From Hanstruepera ponticola (lineage in GTDB: Bacteria > Bacteroidota > Bacteroidia > Flavobacteriales > Flavobacteriaceae), in NCBI RefSeq assembly GCF_012931685.1, contig NZ_JABANC010000002.1, positions 310,001 through 374,000 on the forward strand: a stretch of 64,000 nt of DNA, written 5' to 3'. Of the stretch, positions 8,853 through 18,587 are shown piece after piece. The stretch's first letter is position 1. The number at the start of each line of letters is the position of its first letter. The notes below the pieces were generated by a model that was not told the DNA's origin, ran no database searches, and was given only the letters and a program-made list of their open reading frames with translations. A program made the translations under genes and the position numbers.

Positions 8853-10499
8853 CTATATTTGCGAGATATACGTGTACAAATCCTCGTTTTCGGTAAGCTC
8901 TATTTTTTTGGAGATACGTTCCTTTCGTTTTCTGCAAGCTTCTGGAGTAATATTCATTATAGTGGCTATTTCTTTCATAGATAAGTTCATATACAAATAC
9001 GAAATAAAACGAATATCATTAGCATTTAAATTTTCATGTTTTTCCTTAAGACGATTTAACAAACCATGGTTAACTTCATCAAAATACTGTACAAAATTCT
9101 CCCATTCCTCGTCACTTTTTAGAAGTCCTTTCAAACGTCTAATATGCTCTGTTACTTCCCTACTCGGTTTTATTTTATCTGACTGTTCTAATTCTTGAAT
9201 AATAGTTTCAACCAAGCGGTTTCTATCTATTAAATACAGAGCTTTAGCTGAAAGTTTTCTGTTTTTAGATTCAATTTCTCGCTTATGTTGTTCTTGCTCT
9301 AATAGTAATTTGGTTTCGTTTTCTTTGAGCTGATTTTCTAAAATTAAATTATTGGCCTTTTCGTTCTCAAGTTCCAAATTCAGTATTTTTTCTTGTCTGG
9401 CCAACAGGTCTTTACGTTGCTTGTTTTTTATTCTACTTAATCTTAAAGACCATAGCAGCAGAAAAATTATTAGAAAAGAACTTATAGTTAAAATAAGTAT
9501 AAGTCGTTTTTGTGATTTAATACGTTCGCGACCGTCATGCAATTGTGCTTCATAGTTTAAGACTTCAAACTTTACCTTATTAGCTTGATATTGTCTACCA
9601 CTTCGCAAATCGTGAATTTCTTGTTTTATATGCAACATACTATCCATAGCAATTAATGCTTGAGAATAATTATTGGCCTTTTCATTGTACGAATGCAGTA
9701 GGCTATAAATTTTGTATCGTGTTTCTAAATTTATGGGTTCTTGATTAAGAGCTGTATTACCCAATACCAAAGCTTGGTTTAGATTGTTTTTGGCATGCTC
9801 AATTTTGGCTAGTGTAAGAAAAAGAACAACACGCGTCTCTGCATAGCGGTTACCTTTCAACTTTGGTAATAAACTAGTTATAAGGTTTTCTGATTCTTGT
9901 TCCTTTCCTAATGCATGTAATAATACAGCCTGCAAGGCTTCAGCTTCAAGAAGATAATCTTCATCAGCTTCTAATAGTTTAATAGCCTCTTCAATATAAG
10001 GCATGGCAATATTAGCCTGACTTTTATCATTATATGCTTGAGCCAAATTTATGGCATAAATACCTTTCTTTAATTGATCTTGTGGTATTTCTGCTAGGTC
10101 ATATGCTTTTTGAAAATATTCAATGGCCTTATCTAAATCATTCTCTTGCGAATATAGTATGGCTATATTATTCAAGGAGGTCATTTCATAAGAATAATCC
10201 AATTCTTTTATAGCAATCTTGTACGATTCTAAATAATACTCTAAAGCTTCGTTATTATCTAAAAGTTTATGATAGTTTAATCCAATATTATTTATAGCTA
10301 CAAATAGATTTTTATAATCTTCTTCTTCCTCTGCTATAACACGAGCTCGAGTCAATAGCTCAAGAGACTCACTATAATTACCTTCCATCATAGCATCTAC
10401 ACCTTCAACTATTATGGCATGGGTGTCATTTTCTTGACTAAACACAAAAGGCATGCATAGACTGAAAAAGAAAAGTAAAATAAAAGGTTTAATTTTCAC
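8853..10499 (-). CDS. Membrane-anchored TPR protein with C-terminal LuxR-like HTH (transcriptional regulator)
   Basis: The 548-residue protein starts with GTG, followed by a signal peptide (cleavage after VFSQ, about residue 22). Roughly six to seven TPR units fill residues 25-300, a single membrane helix lies at 333-352, a coiled coil spans about 355-420, and a GerE/LuxR-like helix-turn-helix lies near 490-532 (LNANDIRFISYLYM, then SMKEIATIMNITPEACRKRK). The layout is common in Bacteroidota: periplasmic TPRs sense something and the cytoplasmic HTH acts on DNA. It is transcribed in the same direction as the T9SS cargo gene 107 bp downstream and divergently from the gene at 10673, so either may be a target. 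The signal is unknown. Confidence 0.85.
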   Translation of the reverse strand: MKIKPFILLFFFSLCMPFVFSQENDTHAIIVEGVDAMMEGNYSESLELLTRARVIAEEEEDYKNLFVAINNIGLNYHKLLDNNEALEYYLESYKIAIKELDYSYEMTSLNNIAILYSQENDLDKAIEYFQKAYDLAEIPQDQLKKGIYAINLAQAYNDKSQANIAMPYIEEAIKLLEADEDYLLEAEALQAVLLHALGKEQESENLITSLLPKLKGNRYAETRVVLFLTLAKIEHAKNNLNQALVLGNTALNQEPINLETRYKIYSLLHSYNEKANNYSQALIAMDSMLHIKQEIHDLRSGRQYQANKVKFEVLNYEAQLHDGRERIKSQKRLILILTISSFLIIFLLLWSLRLSRIKNKQRKDLLARQEKILNLELENEKANNLILENQLKENETKLLLEQEQHKREIESKNRKLSAKALYLIDRNRLVETIIQELEQSDKIKPSREVTEHIRRLKGLLKSDEEWENFVQYFDEVNHGLLNRLKEKHENLNANDIRFISYLYMNLSMKEIATIMNITPEACRKRKERISKKIELTENEDLYTYISQI

Positions 10500-10519
10500 A
10501 CGAACACTATTTACATTTA

Positions 10520-10527
10520 CAAAAATA
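10520..10527 (-). promoter_or_regulatory. Candidate -7 promoter element for the TPR-HTH regulator
   Basis: On the minus strand TATTTTTG matches TAnnTTTG exactly, 20 bp before the GTG start. The leader would be very short. No convincing -33 motif is seen. Confidence 0.45.
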
Positions 10528-10633
10528 CAATAACTGAATGACTATTAATTTCTATAGGTAAGCTTAAAATTATAAATTTATTAGAAACGCTATTTTAGGA
10601 GAAGTTATTTAGATATTTCAAATGAGAAATTGA

Positions 10634-10641
10634 TAATTTTG
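10634..10641 (+). promoter_or_regulatory. Candidate -7 promoter element for the beta-barrel/PCMD pair
   Basis: TAATTTTG matches TAnnTTTG exactly, 32 bp before the start at 10673, in the divergent gap between the regulator and the barrel gene. The -33 element is weak. Confidence 0.5.
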
Positions 10642-10672
10642 TTACCTTGACCTTTTTTAAGGTGCGCAGTAA

Positions 10673-11437
10673 ATGAATAAAACCAATGGTATTTTAAGTT
10701 TAGGTTTTTTGTTTATTTTTCAGATTTCATGGTCACAAGCCCATACTACTGAAAAAGACAGCACCTATTCGCCCTATCAATTATTGTCCAGTTATTACGA
10801 TACAGATTTTAAGCCTTTTAAAAAAAGGAATGTGTATTTAGGCATGGCACTTTCTTTTGAGGACAGAAAAGTTGAAAATGCCAATAACATTATTGAAACG
10901 GTTTTGGATGGTGACAGAACAAATTATGATATCACACTAAAGGGTGGCTATTATATTGGAAATTATGCTATGGCTGGCATAGGTGCCAATTACAATCAAA
11001 ATAAGTTTTCTGGGACAGTGTTAAGAGATTCTGACACCATTCAATCAAAATCAATTACAAGAGGATATGCTATTACACCATATTTTAGATCGACGGTACC
11101 ACTAACCAGTAATGAGCGTTTAAGTTTTTACACTGAACTGGGCGTAACATTTGGAGGCGGCAATACCCTCACTAGAGATATTAAAAATTTGGACCAAATT
11201 GACAAGGTATATACCACAAATTTTAATTTTAGAATTGGTTTAAGTCCTGGTATTACGTTTTTTGCTATGGAAAATTTTGCTTTAGAAGTGGGCTTGGATG
11301 TATTGGGTTATGAATTAAATTCCTCTAAAACTACCAAAAATGATATAGAAGAATCCAGTAAAGTCCGGCAAAATGTAGATTTCAACATTAATATATTGTC
11401 ACTAAACATAGGATTGGCCTATTATTTTGGAGGATAA
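10673..11437 (+). CDS. Outer-membrane beta-barrel protein
   Basis: The 254-residue product has a signal peptide (MNKTNGILSLGFLFIFQISWSQ) and an AhpF/OmpW-like run of amphipathic strands such as YDITLKGGYYIGNYAMAGIG and GITFFAMENFALEVGLDVLG. It ends with LNIGLAYYFGG. It is most likely a small outer-membrane barrel. The next gene, a PCMD lipoprotein, starts 34 bp after its stop, so the two probably act together. I cannot assign a ligand. Confidence 0.72.
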   Translation: MNKTNGILSLGFLFIFQISWSQAHTTEKDSTYSPYQLLSSYYDTDFKPFKKRNVYLGMALSFEDRKVENANNIIETVLDGDRTNYDITLKGGYYIGNYAMAGIGANYNQNKFSGTVLRDSDTIQSKSITRGYAITPYFRSTVPLTSNERLSFYTELGVTFGGGNTLTRDIKNLDQIDKVYTTNFNFRIGLSPGITFFAMENFALEVGLDVLGYELNSSKTTKNDIEESSKVRQNVDFNINILSLNIGLAYYFGG

Positions 11438-11471
11438 CACTATAATTCGGTGTGCATTAAAGACTCAAAAA

Positions 11472-12548
11472 ATGAAAAAGACTATTTTAATTACTACAGC
11501 ATTAACATTCATGCTATTGTCATGTGTTGAAGAAGATTATTTTGGAAAATCCCAGTACGGCTATATCAATACTATTGAAGTAATCAACCAATCTGGTGCG
11601 GCATCAATTATGAGGGATAGTTTATTGGTTACCGTAGAAATTCCTGGTGGCGTTGATTTAACCGCTATTAGTATTGAAAAAATTGAAATTTCTTCATTTG
11701 CACAAAGCAATAAAATACAAGGTGATATTCTTAACCTTGAAAATGATGATACTATTGTGGTTACTGCAGAAGATGGTTCTGTTTATAATTGGACGATTCG
11801 TGCTTTTGTGGCTTCAGAAACACCTCAACTCGATAATTGGCAGTTAAATGATTGGTATATGACCGCTACAAATTACTACGAACCAGGAGAAGATGCCGAA
11901 ACTACTATTTGGGGAACTGGAAACCAAGGTACCCAAATTTTAAATATACTGGCTACTACACCAGAAGATTTAGGTAATGATAATTTAGCTGCAAAAATGA
12001 TGACCATGGATAATGGCTCCTTAGCAGGCACTTTTGGGGCACCTATTTCAGCAGGCTCATTGTTTACAGGATATTTTGACCCAGACAATATTGATTTAAG
12101 CGACCCTGAAGCAGCAATTGAGTTTGGTACGCCATTTTCTGGACGACCGTTAAAAATCAGATTTAAATATAGCTATGTGCCTGGTGAGGAAAATAAAGAT
12201 CGTGATGGAAACCATTTAAGCTATGGCGATGCCTGTGATATTTATGCCTTATTAGAAATTAGACAAGGTGGAGAAGTACAGCGTTTAGGCACAGCTTGGT
12301 TTAGAAGTGATGAGACCCAAAACGAATTTATAACTCAAGAAATTGATTTTACTTATGGTGAACTGGATAGCAGTTTTCCAGCATACATGTATCCAGAAAA
12401 CAACAATTATGTCACACCAGACGTGGCCGATTTTGGACTACCAACTCATATAACATTTGTGGCTTCTTCCAGTTTTGATGGCGCAAGTTTTGCAGGTGCC
12501 ATTGATAGTATTTTAATAATTGATGATATAGAATTAGTCTATGAATAA
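11472..12548 (+). CDS. PCMD-domain lipoprotein (putative glycan-binding)
   Basis: The 358-residue product has a lipoprotein signal with LLSC at residues 15-18. The frame is open from 11427, but the ATG at 11472 was chosen because it begins the lipoprotein signal. Residues about 25-110 form an N-terminal immunoglobulin-like part. Residues about 120-358 resemble the PCMD domain (putative carbohydrate metabolism), with WQLNDWYMTATNYYEP, TIWGTGNQGT and the closing DSILIIDDIELVYE. PCMD proteins of Bacteroidota are thought to be surface carbohydrate-binding proteins. It is paired with the upstream barrel protein. The fold call is good; ligand and role are unknown. Confidence 0.75.
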   Translation: MKKTILITTALTFMLLSCVEEDYFGKSQYGYINTIEVINQSGAASIMRDSLLVTVEIPGGVDLTAISIEKIEISSFAQSNKIQGDILNLENDDTIVVTAEDGSVYNWTIRAFVASETPQLDNWQLNDWYMTATNYYEPGEDAETTIWGTGNQGTQILNILATTPEDLGNDNLAAKMMTMDNGSLAGTFGAPISAGSLFTGYFDPDNIDLSDPEAAIEFGTPFSGRPLKIRFKYSYVPGEENKDRDGNHLSYGDACDIYALLEIRQGGEVQRLGTAWFRSDETQNEFITQEIDFTYGELDSSFPAYMYPENNNYVTPDVADFGLPTHITFVASSSFDGASFAGAIDSILIIDDIELVYE

Positions 12549-12573
12549 GCCCATATGGCTGTTAAAGAAACAC

Positions 12574-13272
12574 CTACTCCTTTTCAAATGCTTTAACAAA
12601 TTGTTTAGCACGTGGATTCCCTGAATTGAGCTCCAATGCCTTTTTGTAGTTTTCATATGCATTCAAGCTATCGCCTGTTCGCAAATAGGCATCTGCTAAA
12701 CTATCATACACGTTATCGCTTTCTGGATATAAAGCAACATTCATTTTAAAAACTGCAATGGCGTGCTCGTTTTCTTTTTTGCGCAATAATTCATAACCGT
12801 AACTATTAAATTCCCGTTCTTCAATAAATACACTAGTTGAATCTTGTTCCTTTATTTCTAAAAAGCCTGCTAATGCTGCATCAAAATTATTGGCTTTTAA
12901 ATGCATACTTGGTGTTTTAAAAGAATCTGGCACTTTCAAATAATCATAGGTGAATTTAGAATCATCTTCTTCTGATACAATGCCTAAATACTGTTCTTTG
13001 GTCTCTGGATGCTGGACAAAACGTAATTTTTGATACATATCTACCATAAAAAAAGTGTTTTCGTCCAAAACAACCGGTTCAATTTTTTCTGCACCTAGCC
13101 ATTTCAAATATAACTTATTGTCTTCATAATATACTTCAATAAGCTCGTCAGGATTAAACAAATAGCGTCCAGACGTTTTTTCAATATGTTCAGGTGAATA
13201 ATTGATGTTTTTTGAACAACTGATTGTAAATACTGTGAATAGTAAAACGAATGGTAATAATTTTGATTTCAT
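12574..13272 (-). CDS. TPR-containing lipoprotein of unknown function
   Basis: The 232-residue product has a lipoprotein signal ending in TISC at residue 19. The middle region (about 35-110) forms short beta strands such as GRYLFNPDELIEVYYEDNK, reminiscent of the small beta domain found beside beta-lactamase-like proteins. The C-terminal part (about 120-230) contains two TPR-like units, including PESDNVYDSLADAYLRTGDS. It converges on the PCMD gene with only 25 bp between stops. Role unknown; probably periplasmic or outer-membrane attached. Confidence 0.7.
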   Translation of the reverse strand: MKSKLLPFVLLFTVFTISCSKNINYSPEHIEKTSGRYLFNPDELIEVYYEDNKLYLKWLGAEKIEPVVLDENTFFMVDMYQKLRFVQHPETKEQYLGIVSEEDDSKFTYDYLKVPDSFKTPSMHLKANNFDAALAGFLEIKEQDSTSVFIEEREFNSYGYELLRKKENEHAIAVFKMNVALYPESDNVYDSLADAYLRTGDSLNAYENYKKALELNSGNPRAKQFVKAFEKE

Positions 13273-13318
13273 TGGTATTTTGATTGATTGGTTATCGCTA
13301 AAATATAAGCAAAAAAAA

Positions 13319-13337
13319 GTCTCATTATAAATGAGAC
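13319..13337 (-). terminator. Rho-independent terminator after the cyclophilin-FKBP gene
   Basis: A perfect 7-bp stem (GTCTCAT / ATGAGAC) with a 5-nt loop is followed on the minus strand by eight T residues. On the plus strand GATTTTTT follows, so it may work both ways. It sits 47 bp past the stop of the immunophilin gene and separates it from the TPR lipoprotein. Confidence 0.87.
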
Positions 13338-13383
13338 GATTTTTTATGAATTTTGTTACGTGATAAATAACGTTCTTATAGCA

Positions 13384-14316
13384 TTATTTAACAGCCATTA
13401 ATTCAACATCAAATATCAATGTTGCATCTGGTGGAATTACACCACCTGCACCACGACTACCATATCCTAAATCACTCGGAATAACCAAACGTGCCTTATC
13501 ACCTACGTTAAGTAAGCAAATACCTTCATCCCAACCTGGAATTACTTGACCAACACCAACTGGAAATTCCAAAGGCTGATTACGCTTATACGACGAATCA
13601 AACACGGTTCCATCGGCTAATTGACCTTTATAATGTACAGAAACAGTTTGTCCTTTTTCAGCTTTCGCACCAGTTCCTTTTTGAAGAATTTGGTAACGTA
13701 AACCACTATCTGTTTTTTTAAACCCTGAAGCCAATTTATCAAGTTCTGCTTCACGAGCTTCCTGTTCTGCAGCCATGCGCTTTTCTCTAGCACCTTCAAA
13801 GGTTCTGAAAGCTTCAACAGCGTTGAATTTTTCAGCCTCTTCTCCTACTCTGATGATTTCTAAAGATTCTATGGCATCACCTTGAGCTATAGCATCAACA
13901 ACATCCTGACCTTCTTTTACTTTACCAAAAACGGTATGATTACCATCTAACCAAGGCGTTGCAACATGTGTGATAAAAAACTGGCTACCATTGGTTCCTG
14001 GTCCTGCATTTGCCATAGACAAAACACCTGGTCCATCATGTTTTAAATCGGGATGAAATTCATCATCAAATTGATAGCCTGGATTACCTGTACCAGTTCC
14101 TTGAGGACATCCGCCTTGAATCATAAAATCAGGAATGACTCTATGAAATTTTAAACCATCATAATATGGGTTTCCTTGCTTTTTAGCTGAATTTTCTAAA
14201 TTCCCTTCAGCTAAAGCAACAAAATTACCAACAGTACCTGGAGTTTTTTCGAATTCTAAATTAACTAAAATATCACCTTTTGAGGTATGAAATTTCGCGT
14301 ATAAACCGTCTTGCAT
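13384..14316 (-). CDS. Dual immunophilin: cyclophilin-type and FKBP-type peptidyl-prolyl isomerase fusion
   Basis: The 310-residue product carries two proline isomerase domains. Residues about 5-160 are cyclophilin ([20 protein letters not shown], then [15 protein letters not shown]). Residues about 205-310 are FKBP ([20 protein letters not shown], then [20 protein letters not shown]). A linker of charged helix joins them. No signal peptide is visible, so it is probably cytoplasmic and assists protein folding. The frame is open 39 bp further up, but that stretch contains the -7 promoter box, so MQDGLYAKF at 14316 is the start. Cyclophilin-FKBP fusions are known from flavobacteria. It is monocistronic with a strong terminator. 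Confidence 0.93.
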   Translation of the reverse strand: MQDGLYAKFHTSKGDILVNLEFEKTPGTVGNFVALAEGNLENSAKKQGNPYYDGLKFHRVIPDFMIQGGCPQGTGTGNPGYQFDDEFHPDLKHDGPGVLSMANAGPGTNGSQFFITHVATPWLDGNHTVFGKVKEGQDVVDAIAQGDAIESLEIIRVGEEAEKFNAVEAFRTFEGAREKRMAAEQEAREAELDKLASGFKKTDSGLRYQILQKGTGAKAEKGQTVSVHYKGQLADGTVFDSSYKRNQPLEFPVGVGQVIPGWDEGICLLNVGDKARLVIPSDLGYGSRGAGGVIPPDATLIFDVELMAVK

Positions 14317-14338
14317 CTTATTAATTTTTAATGAGGTG

Positions 14339-14346
14339 CAAAGATA
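14339..14346 (-). promoter_or_regulatory. Candidate -7 promoter element for the cyclophilin-FKBP gene
   Basis: TATCTTTG on the minus strand matches TAnnTTTG exactly and lies 23 bp before the ATG at 14316. It falls inside the longer open frame, which argues for the shorter start. The -33 element is not clear. Confidence 0.55.
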
Positions 14347-14397
14347 AGGAATCATCTTTGAAGTTAGAAACTAGCAAGCAGAAGATTTTATAAAAGA

Positions 14398-16596
14398 CTA
14401 ATTAGCAACTTCACTTATAAATTTAATCCGATATAAACGTAATTCTTCATCATCATAATCACCATCAAACTCGTCTATGGCATCATCTATTTTGTCTGTT
14501 TCAGATTCCATAAAATAGTCGTGAATTTCTTCTTGTTGATCTTCATCAAGCAAGTCTTGAATCCAATAATCAATATTCAGTTTAGTACCAGAATATACTA
14601 TGGCTTCCATTTCTTTTATAAAATCTGCCATCTCCATACCCTTAGCTGATGCTATATCATCTAGAGGTAGTTTTCTATCGATATTTTGAATAATATAAAG
14701 CTTTAATGCCGAATTGGTGCCTGTTGATTTTACAATTAAGTCATCAGGACGCTCAATATTGTTATCTTCAACGTATCGTGCTATTAAGTCAACAAAATCT
14801 TTACCATATTTTTTGGCCTTGCCATCACCAACACCATGCACATTACTTAATTCATCTAGTGTTATTGGGTATTTTAAAGCCATATCTTCTAAAGAAGGAT
14901 CTTGAAAAATAACAAATGGTGGCACACCAAGTTTTTTGGCATTACGCTTACGCAAATCTTTCAGCATCGCCATAAGTGCTTCATCGGCAACACCACCTCC
15001 TTCTGTAGCTGTTATAATAGAGTCATCATTTTCACTATCAAAAACATGATCTTCAGTCATCATAAAACTGTCTGGATTCTTCAGGAATTTTTCACCATCA
15101 TCTGTTATTTTAATGACACCATAAGTTTCTATATCCTTCTTCAAATACCCAGCAACCAACACTTGGCGAATTAAAGCCATCCAGTATTTATCTGTTTCTG
15201 CCTTTCCCTTTCCAAAAAACGGTTGCTCATCAGTCTTGTGAGATTTTATAAGCGCATTTGCTTTTCCTATTAAAACATTCACCAAATCTTTTGATTTGTA
15301 TTTTTCATTGGTTTTTTGAACCGTATTGAGCAAAATAGTCACATTTTCTTTGGCTTCATGTTGCTTTTTAGGATTTCGCATATTGTCATCCATATCACCA
15401 CCTTCGCCAGTTTCATTGTCAAACTCTTCACCAAAATAATGTAATATAAACTTACGTCTCGAAATAGATGTTTCAGCATAGGCAACAACCTCTTGAAGCA
15501 GAGCCTGACCTATTTCTTGTTCGGCGACAGGCTTACCAGACATAAATTTTTCTAACTTTTCAATATCCTTATAATTGTAAAATGCCAGACAGTGTCCCTC
15601 ACCGCCATCACGCCCTGCTCTTCCAGTTTCTTGATAATAACTTTCAATACTTTTAGGAATATCATGGTGAATTACAAAACGAACATCAGGTTTATCTATT
15701 CCCATACCAAAAGCTATAGTGGCTACAACCACATCTACATCTTCCATAAGAAACATATCTTGATGAGAAGCTCTAGTTTTTGCATCTAAACCAGCATGAT
15801 ATGGTACTGCTTTTATACCATTCACTTGAAGGGTTTGAGCCAATTCCTCCACCCGTTTTCTGCTTAAACAGTAAACAATTCCAGATTTACCTTCATTTTG
15901 CTTTACAAAGCGAATAATATCGGCATCAACATTTTTGGTTTTTGGGCGCACCTCATAAAATAAATTTGGTCTATTAAAAGATGCTTTAAAGGTAACAGCA
16001 TCAGTCATTCCTAAATTTTTAAGAATATCCTCCTGTACTTTTGGCGTAGCTGTTGCTGTGAGACCTATTATGGGAATATCATCTCCTATTCGTCCAATAA
16101 TGTGTTTTAAATTTCGATATTCAGGTCTAAAATCGTGTCCCCATTCACTAATACAATGGGCTTCATCTACAGCCATAAATGAGATTTTGACCGTTCGGAG
16201 AAAATCAACATTTTCATCTTTTGTAAGCGATTCAGGTGCTACATAAAGTAATTTAGTGATACCATCAACAATATCTTGTTTGACTTTTTTTATTTCAGTT
16301 TTGTTTAGGGAAGAATTTAAAACATGAGCAACACCTTCATGTTCAGAAACACCACGAATAGCATCAACCTGATTTTTCATTAATGCAATGAGTGGTGAAA
16401 CAATAATGGCTGTTCCTTCTTGCATAAGCGCAGGCAATTGGTAACATAATGATTTACCGCCACCTGTTGGCATAATTACAAATGTATTTTTACCTGATAA
16501 TAGTGTTTTTACAACTTCTTCCTGTAACCCTTTAAATGTACTAAATCCAAAATATTTTTTTAGTGCAGCTTGCAGGTCTTTTTCAATTACAGACAT
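14398..16596 (-). CDS. recQ: ATP-dependent DNA helicase RecQ
   Basis: The 732-residue protein has the full RecQ plan. It carries motif I ([16 protein letters not shown], about 42-57), the DEAH box ([19 protein letters not shown]), motif III (GLTATATP), helicase C motifs ([15 protein letters not shown], then [19 protein letters not shown] and [10 protein letters not shown]), an RQC winged-helix region and a C-terminal HRDC domain (about 560-640, [19 protein letters not shown]). It unwinds DNA with 3'-5' polarity in recombination and repair. An acidic tail ([18 protein letters not shown]) closes the protein. The standard RecQ zinc-cysteine cluster is not evident in the residues I checked. It is divergent from kdsD. 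Confidence 0.96.
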   Translation of the reverse strand: MSVIEKDLQAALKKYFGFSTFKGLQEEVVKTLLSGKNTFVIMPTGGGKSLCYQLPALMQEGTAIIVSPLIALMKNQVDAIRGVSEHEGVAHVLNSSLNKTEIKKVKQDIVDGITKLLYVAPESLTKDENVDFLRTVKISFMAVDEAHCISEWGHDFRPEYRNLKHIIGRIGDDIPIIGLTATATPKVQEDILKNLGMTDAVTFKASFNRPNLFYEVRPKTKNVDADIIRFVKQNEGKSGIVYCLSRKRVEELAQTLQVNGIKAVPYHAGLDAKTRASHQDMFLMEDVDVVVATIAFGMGIDKPDVRFVIHHDIPKSIESYYQETGRAGRDGGEGHCLAFYNYKDIEKLEKFMSGKPVAEQEIGQALLQEVVAYAETSISRRKFILHYFGEEFDNETGEGGDMDDNMRNPKKQHEAKENVTILLNTVQKTNEKYKSKDLVNVLIGKANALIKSHKTDEQPFFGKGKAETDKYWMALIRQVLVAGYLKKDIETYGVIKITDDGEKFLKNPDSFMMTEDHVFDSENDDSIITATEGGGVADEALMAMLKDLRKRNAKKLGVPPFVIFQDPSLEDMALKYPITLDELSNVHGVGDGKAKKYGKDFVDLIARYVEDNNIERPDDLIVKSTGTNSALKLYIIQNIDRKLPLDDIASAKGMEMADFIKEMEAIVYSGTKLNIDYWIQDLLDEDQQEEIHDYFMESETDKIDDAIDEFDGDYDDEELRLYRIKFISEVAN

Positions 16597-16698
16597 CTAC
16601 TTCTTAATATTAATTATCTTACGTTCAATACACCAAAAACAAAAATGCTATTAATTAATTATGTAGTGTATTTAGAGAACTCTCATTTATTTTTTTGT

Positions 16699-16706
16699 TA
16701 GCTTTG
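16699..16706 (+). promoter_or_regulatory. Candidate -7 promoter element for kdsD-tatC
   Basis: TAGCTTTG matches TAnnTTTG exactly, about 92 bp upstream of kdsD, in the recQ/kdsD divergent gap. The leader contains an inverted repeat, AAACTAAC (16716-16723) and GTTAGTTT (16732-16739), with an 8-nt loop. Confidence 0.5.
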
Positions 16707-16797
16707 TAGCTTTAAAAACTAACCCTTAACAGTTAGTTTGAATTACTTTAAAGATAACAAAATCTTTAGAAGCATCAACCCAAAAAAATAATAAATT

Positions 16798-17763
16798 TTG
16801 AACAATCAAAATTCCATTATTCAACTAGCCAAGCAAACAATAGAAATGGAGAGTCAATCCATTTCCAATCTTTCCAATTTAATTGATAAAGATTTTGAAG
16901 CTTCGGTAACTTGTATTTATAACTCCAAAGGTCGTGTAATTATTACAGGAATTGGCAAAAGTGCCATTATTGCAACCAAAATTGTTGCCACACTCAACTC
17001 AACTGGAACACCAGCAGTTTTTATGCATGCTGCCGATGCGATTCACGGTGATTTAGGGCTTATTTTGGATGATGATGTGGTTATTTGCATCTCTAAAAGT
17101 GGTAATACTCCCGAGATTAAAGTATTGGTTCCTTTAATTAAGCGAGCCAAAAACAAAATGATTGCTATCACCGGAAATCCGGAATCATTTTTGGGTAAAA
17201 ATGCCGATTATGTTTTAAACACTTATGTTGAAAAAGAAGCATGTCCTAACAATTTAGCACCAACAACCAGTACAACCGCTCAATTAGTAATGGGAGATGC
17301 ATTAGCAGTTTGTCTTTTGGAATTAAGAGGATTCTCAAGTAAGGATTTTGCTAAATATCATCCTGGAGGCGCTTTAGGTAAAAAACTGTACTTGCGCGTT
17401 AGTGACCTATCTGATAATAATCAAAAACCGGCTGTAACTTCAGAAGCAACCATAAAAGATGTTATTGTTGAAATTTCCGAAAAAATGCTTGGAGTGACTG
17501 CTGTTGTTGAAAATAGTGAAATAGTTGGCATTATTACAGATGGTGATTTAAGACGAATGCTAAATAATTCTTCAGACTTTTCAAATCTAAAAGCCAAGGA
17601 TATCATGGGATCTAATCCAAAACGAATAGATTACAATGCCATGGCTGTAGATGCTAAAGAAGAAATGGAATCTTATGGTATCTCTCAATTATTGGTTGAA
17701 AAAAACGGGCAATACGCTGGAGTGGTACATTTACATGATTTAATAAAAGAAGGAATTCTATAA
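16798..17763 (+). CDS. kdsD: Arabinose-5-phosphate isomerase, KpsF/GutQ family
   Basis: The 321-residue protein interconverts ribulose 5-phosphate and arabinose 5-phosphate, the first step of Kdo synthesis for LPS. An SIS domain occupies about 30-170 (GIGKSAIIATKIVATLNSTG, SKSGNTPEIKVLVPLIK), followed by the family motif KYHPGGALGKKL and two CBS domains to the end. The start is TTG: the only nearby ATG is at codon 17 and would remove SIIQLAKQTIE, which looks like part of the conserved first helix. The stop overlaps the tatC start by one base (TAATG), so the two are co-translated. It is cytoplasmic. Confidence 0.94.
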   Translation: MNNQNSIIQLAKQTIEMESQSISNLSNLIDKDFEASVTCIYNSKGRVIITGIGKSAIIATKIVATLNSTGTPAVFMHAADAIHGDLGLILDDDVVICISKSGNTPEIKVLVPLIKRAKNKMIAITGNPESFLGKNADYVLNTYVEKEACPNNLAPTTSTTAQLVMGDALAVCLLELRGFSSKDFAKYHPGGALGKKLYLRVSDLSDNNQKPAVTSEATIKDVIVEISEKMLGVTAVVENSEIVGIITDGDLRRMLNNSSDFSNLKAKDIMGSNPKRIDYNAMAVDAKEEMESYGISQLLVEKNGQYAGVVHLHDLIKEGIL

Positions 17764-18587
17764 TGGCTAAAAAGAATATCAATGAGATGTCTTTCCTTGA
17801 CCATCTTGAGGATTTACGCTGGCATTTAATTCGTGCCTCTCTTGGTATTATGATTGCTGCCGTTGTAGCATTCTTATTTAAAAGTTTCATTTTTGACACC
17901 ATTATTTTAGGACCAAAACACATGTCATTTCCAACCTATAAGTGGCTTTGCAGTGTTTCTAGGTTCTTTGGTATTGAAGACACGACGTTTTGTTTAGACG
18001 CCTTCCCATTCATTATTCAAAACCGTACCATGGGTGGGCAATTTTCAGCGCATATTTGGACCTCTATTTATGCAGGCTTGGTAATAGCCTTTCCCTATGT
18101 TATTTATCAATTTTGGCGATTTATTAGCCCTGGACTTCATCCAAACGAACGTAAACACTCAAGAGGATTTATAATTATCACTTCGTTCTTGTTCTTTTTG
18201 GGCGTTTTATTTGGCTACTATGTGGTGACACCGCTTTCTATAAACTTTCTAGGGACTTACACGGTAAGTGCTGAAATATCGAATGAAATTGACATTAGTT
18301 CTTTTATTTCATTGGTAAGGTCATCATCATTGGCTTCTGGTTTTATATTTGAACTGCCAATCATTATTTACTTTTTAACGAAAATTGGATTGGTAACTCC
18401 TCAAATTTTAAAGAAATATCGAAAATTTGCTTTAGTGATTGTGTTAATATTATCGGCTATAATCACACCACCAGATATTACGAGTCAAATTATAGTAGCT
18501 ATACCAATATTAATATTATACCAGTTGAGTATTTACATTTCTAAATTAGTTGTTAAAAAACAAGAAAAGAACGCAAAACATGTCTGA
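17763..18587 (+). CDS. tatC: Sec-independent protein translocase TatC
   Basis: The 274-residue inner-membrane protein has the TatC N-terminal motif (MSFLDHLEDLRWHLIRAS) and six membrane segments. The conserved loop YQFWRFISPGLHPNERK is also present. It is the core receptor of the twin-arginine pathway, which exports folded proteins. There is an insertion of about 45 residues between the first helix and AHIWTSIYAG, as in other Bacteroidota TatC proteins. No tatA or tatB is in the window. It overlaps kdsD by 1 bp and the next gene by 8 bp. Confidence 0.96.
   Translation: MAKKNINEMSFLDHLEDLRWHLIRASLGIMIAAVVAFLFKSFIFDTIILGPKHMSFPTYKWLCSVSRFFGIEDTTFCLDAFPFIIQNRTMGGQFSAHIWTSIYAGLVIAFPYVIYQFWRFISPGLHPNERKHSRGFIIITSFLFFLGVLFGYYVVTPLSINFLGTYTVSAEISNEIDISSFISLVRSSSLASGFIFELPIIIYFLTKIGLVTPQILKKYRKFALVIVLILSAIITPPDITSQIIVAIPILILYQLSIYISKLVVKKQEKNAKHV

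Noticed and set aside
12549-12573. Short hairpin AGCC...GGCT between two convergent stops
   Set aside because: The 4-bp stem is too short and no T-run follows.
13617-13817. Open frame inside the cyclophilin-FKBP gene
   Set aside because: It overlaps the linker between two clear domains in another frame; low-complexity Lys-rich product.
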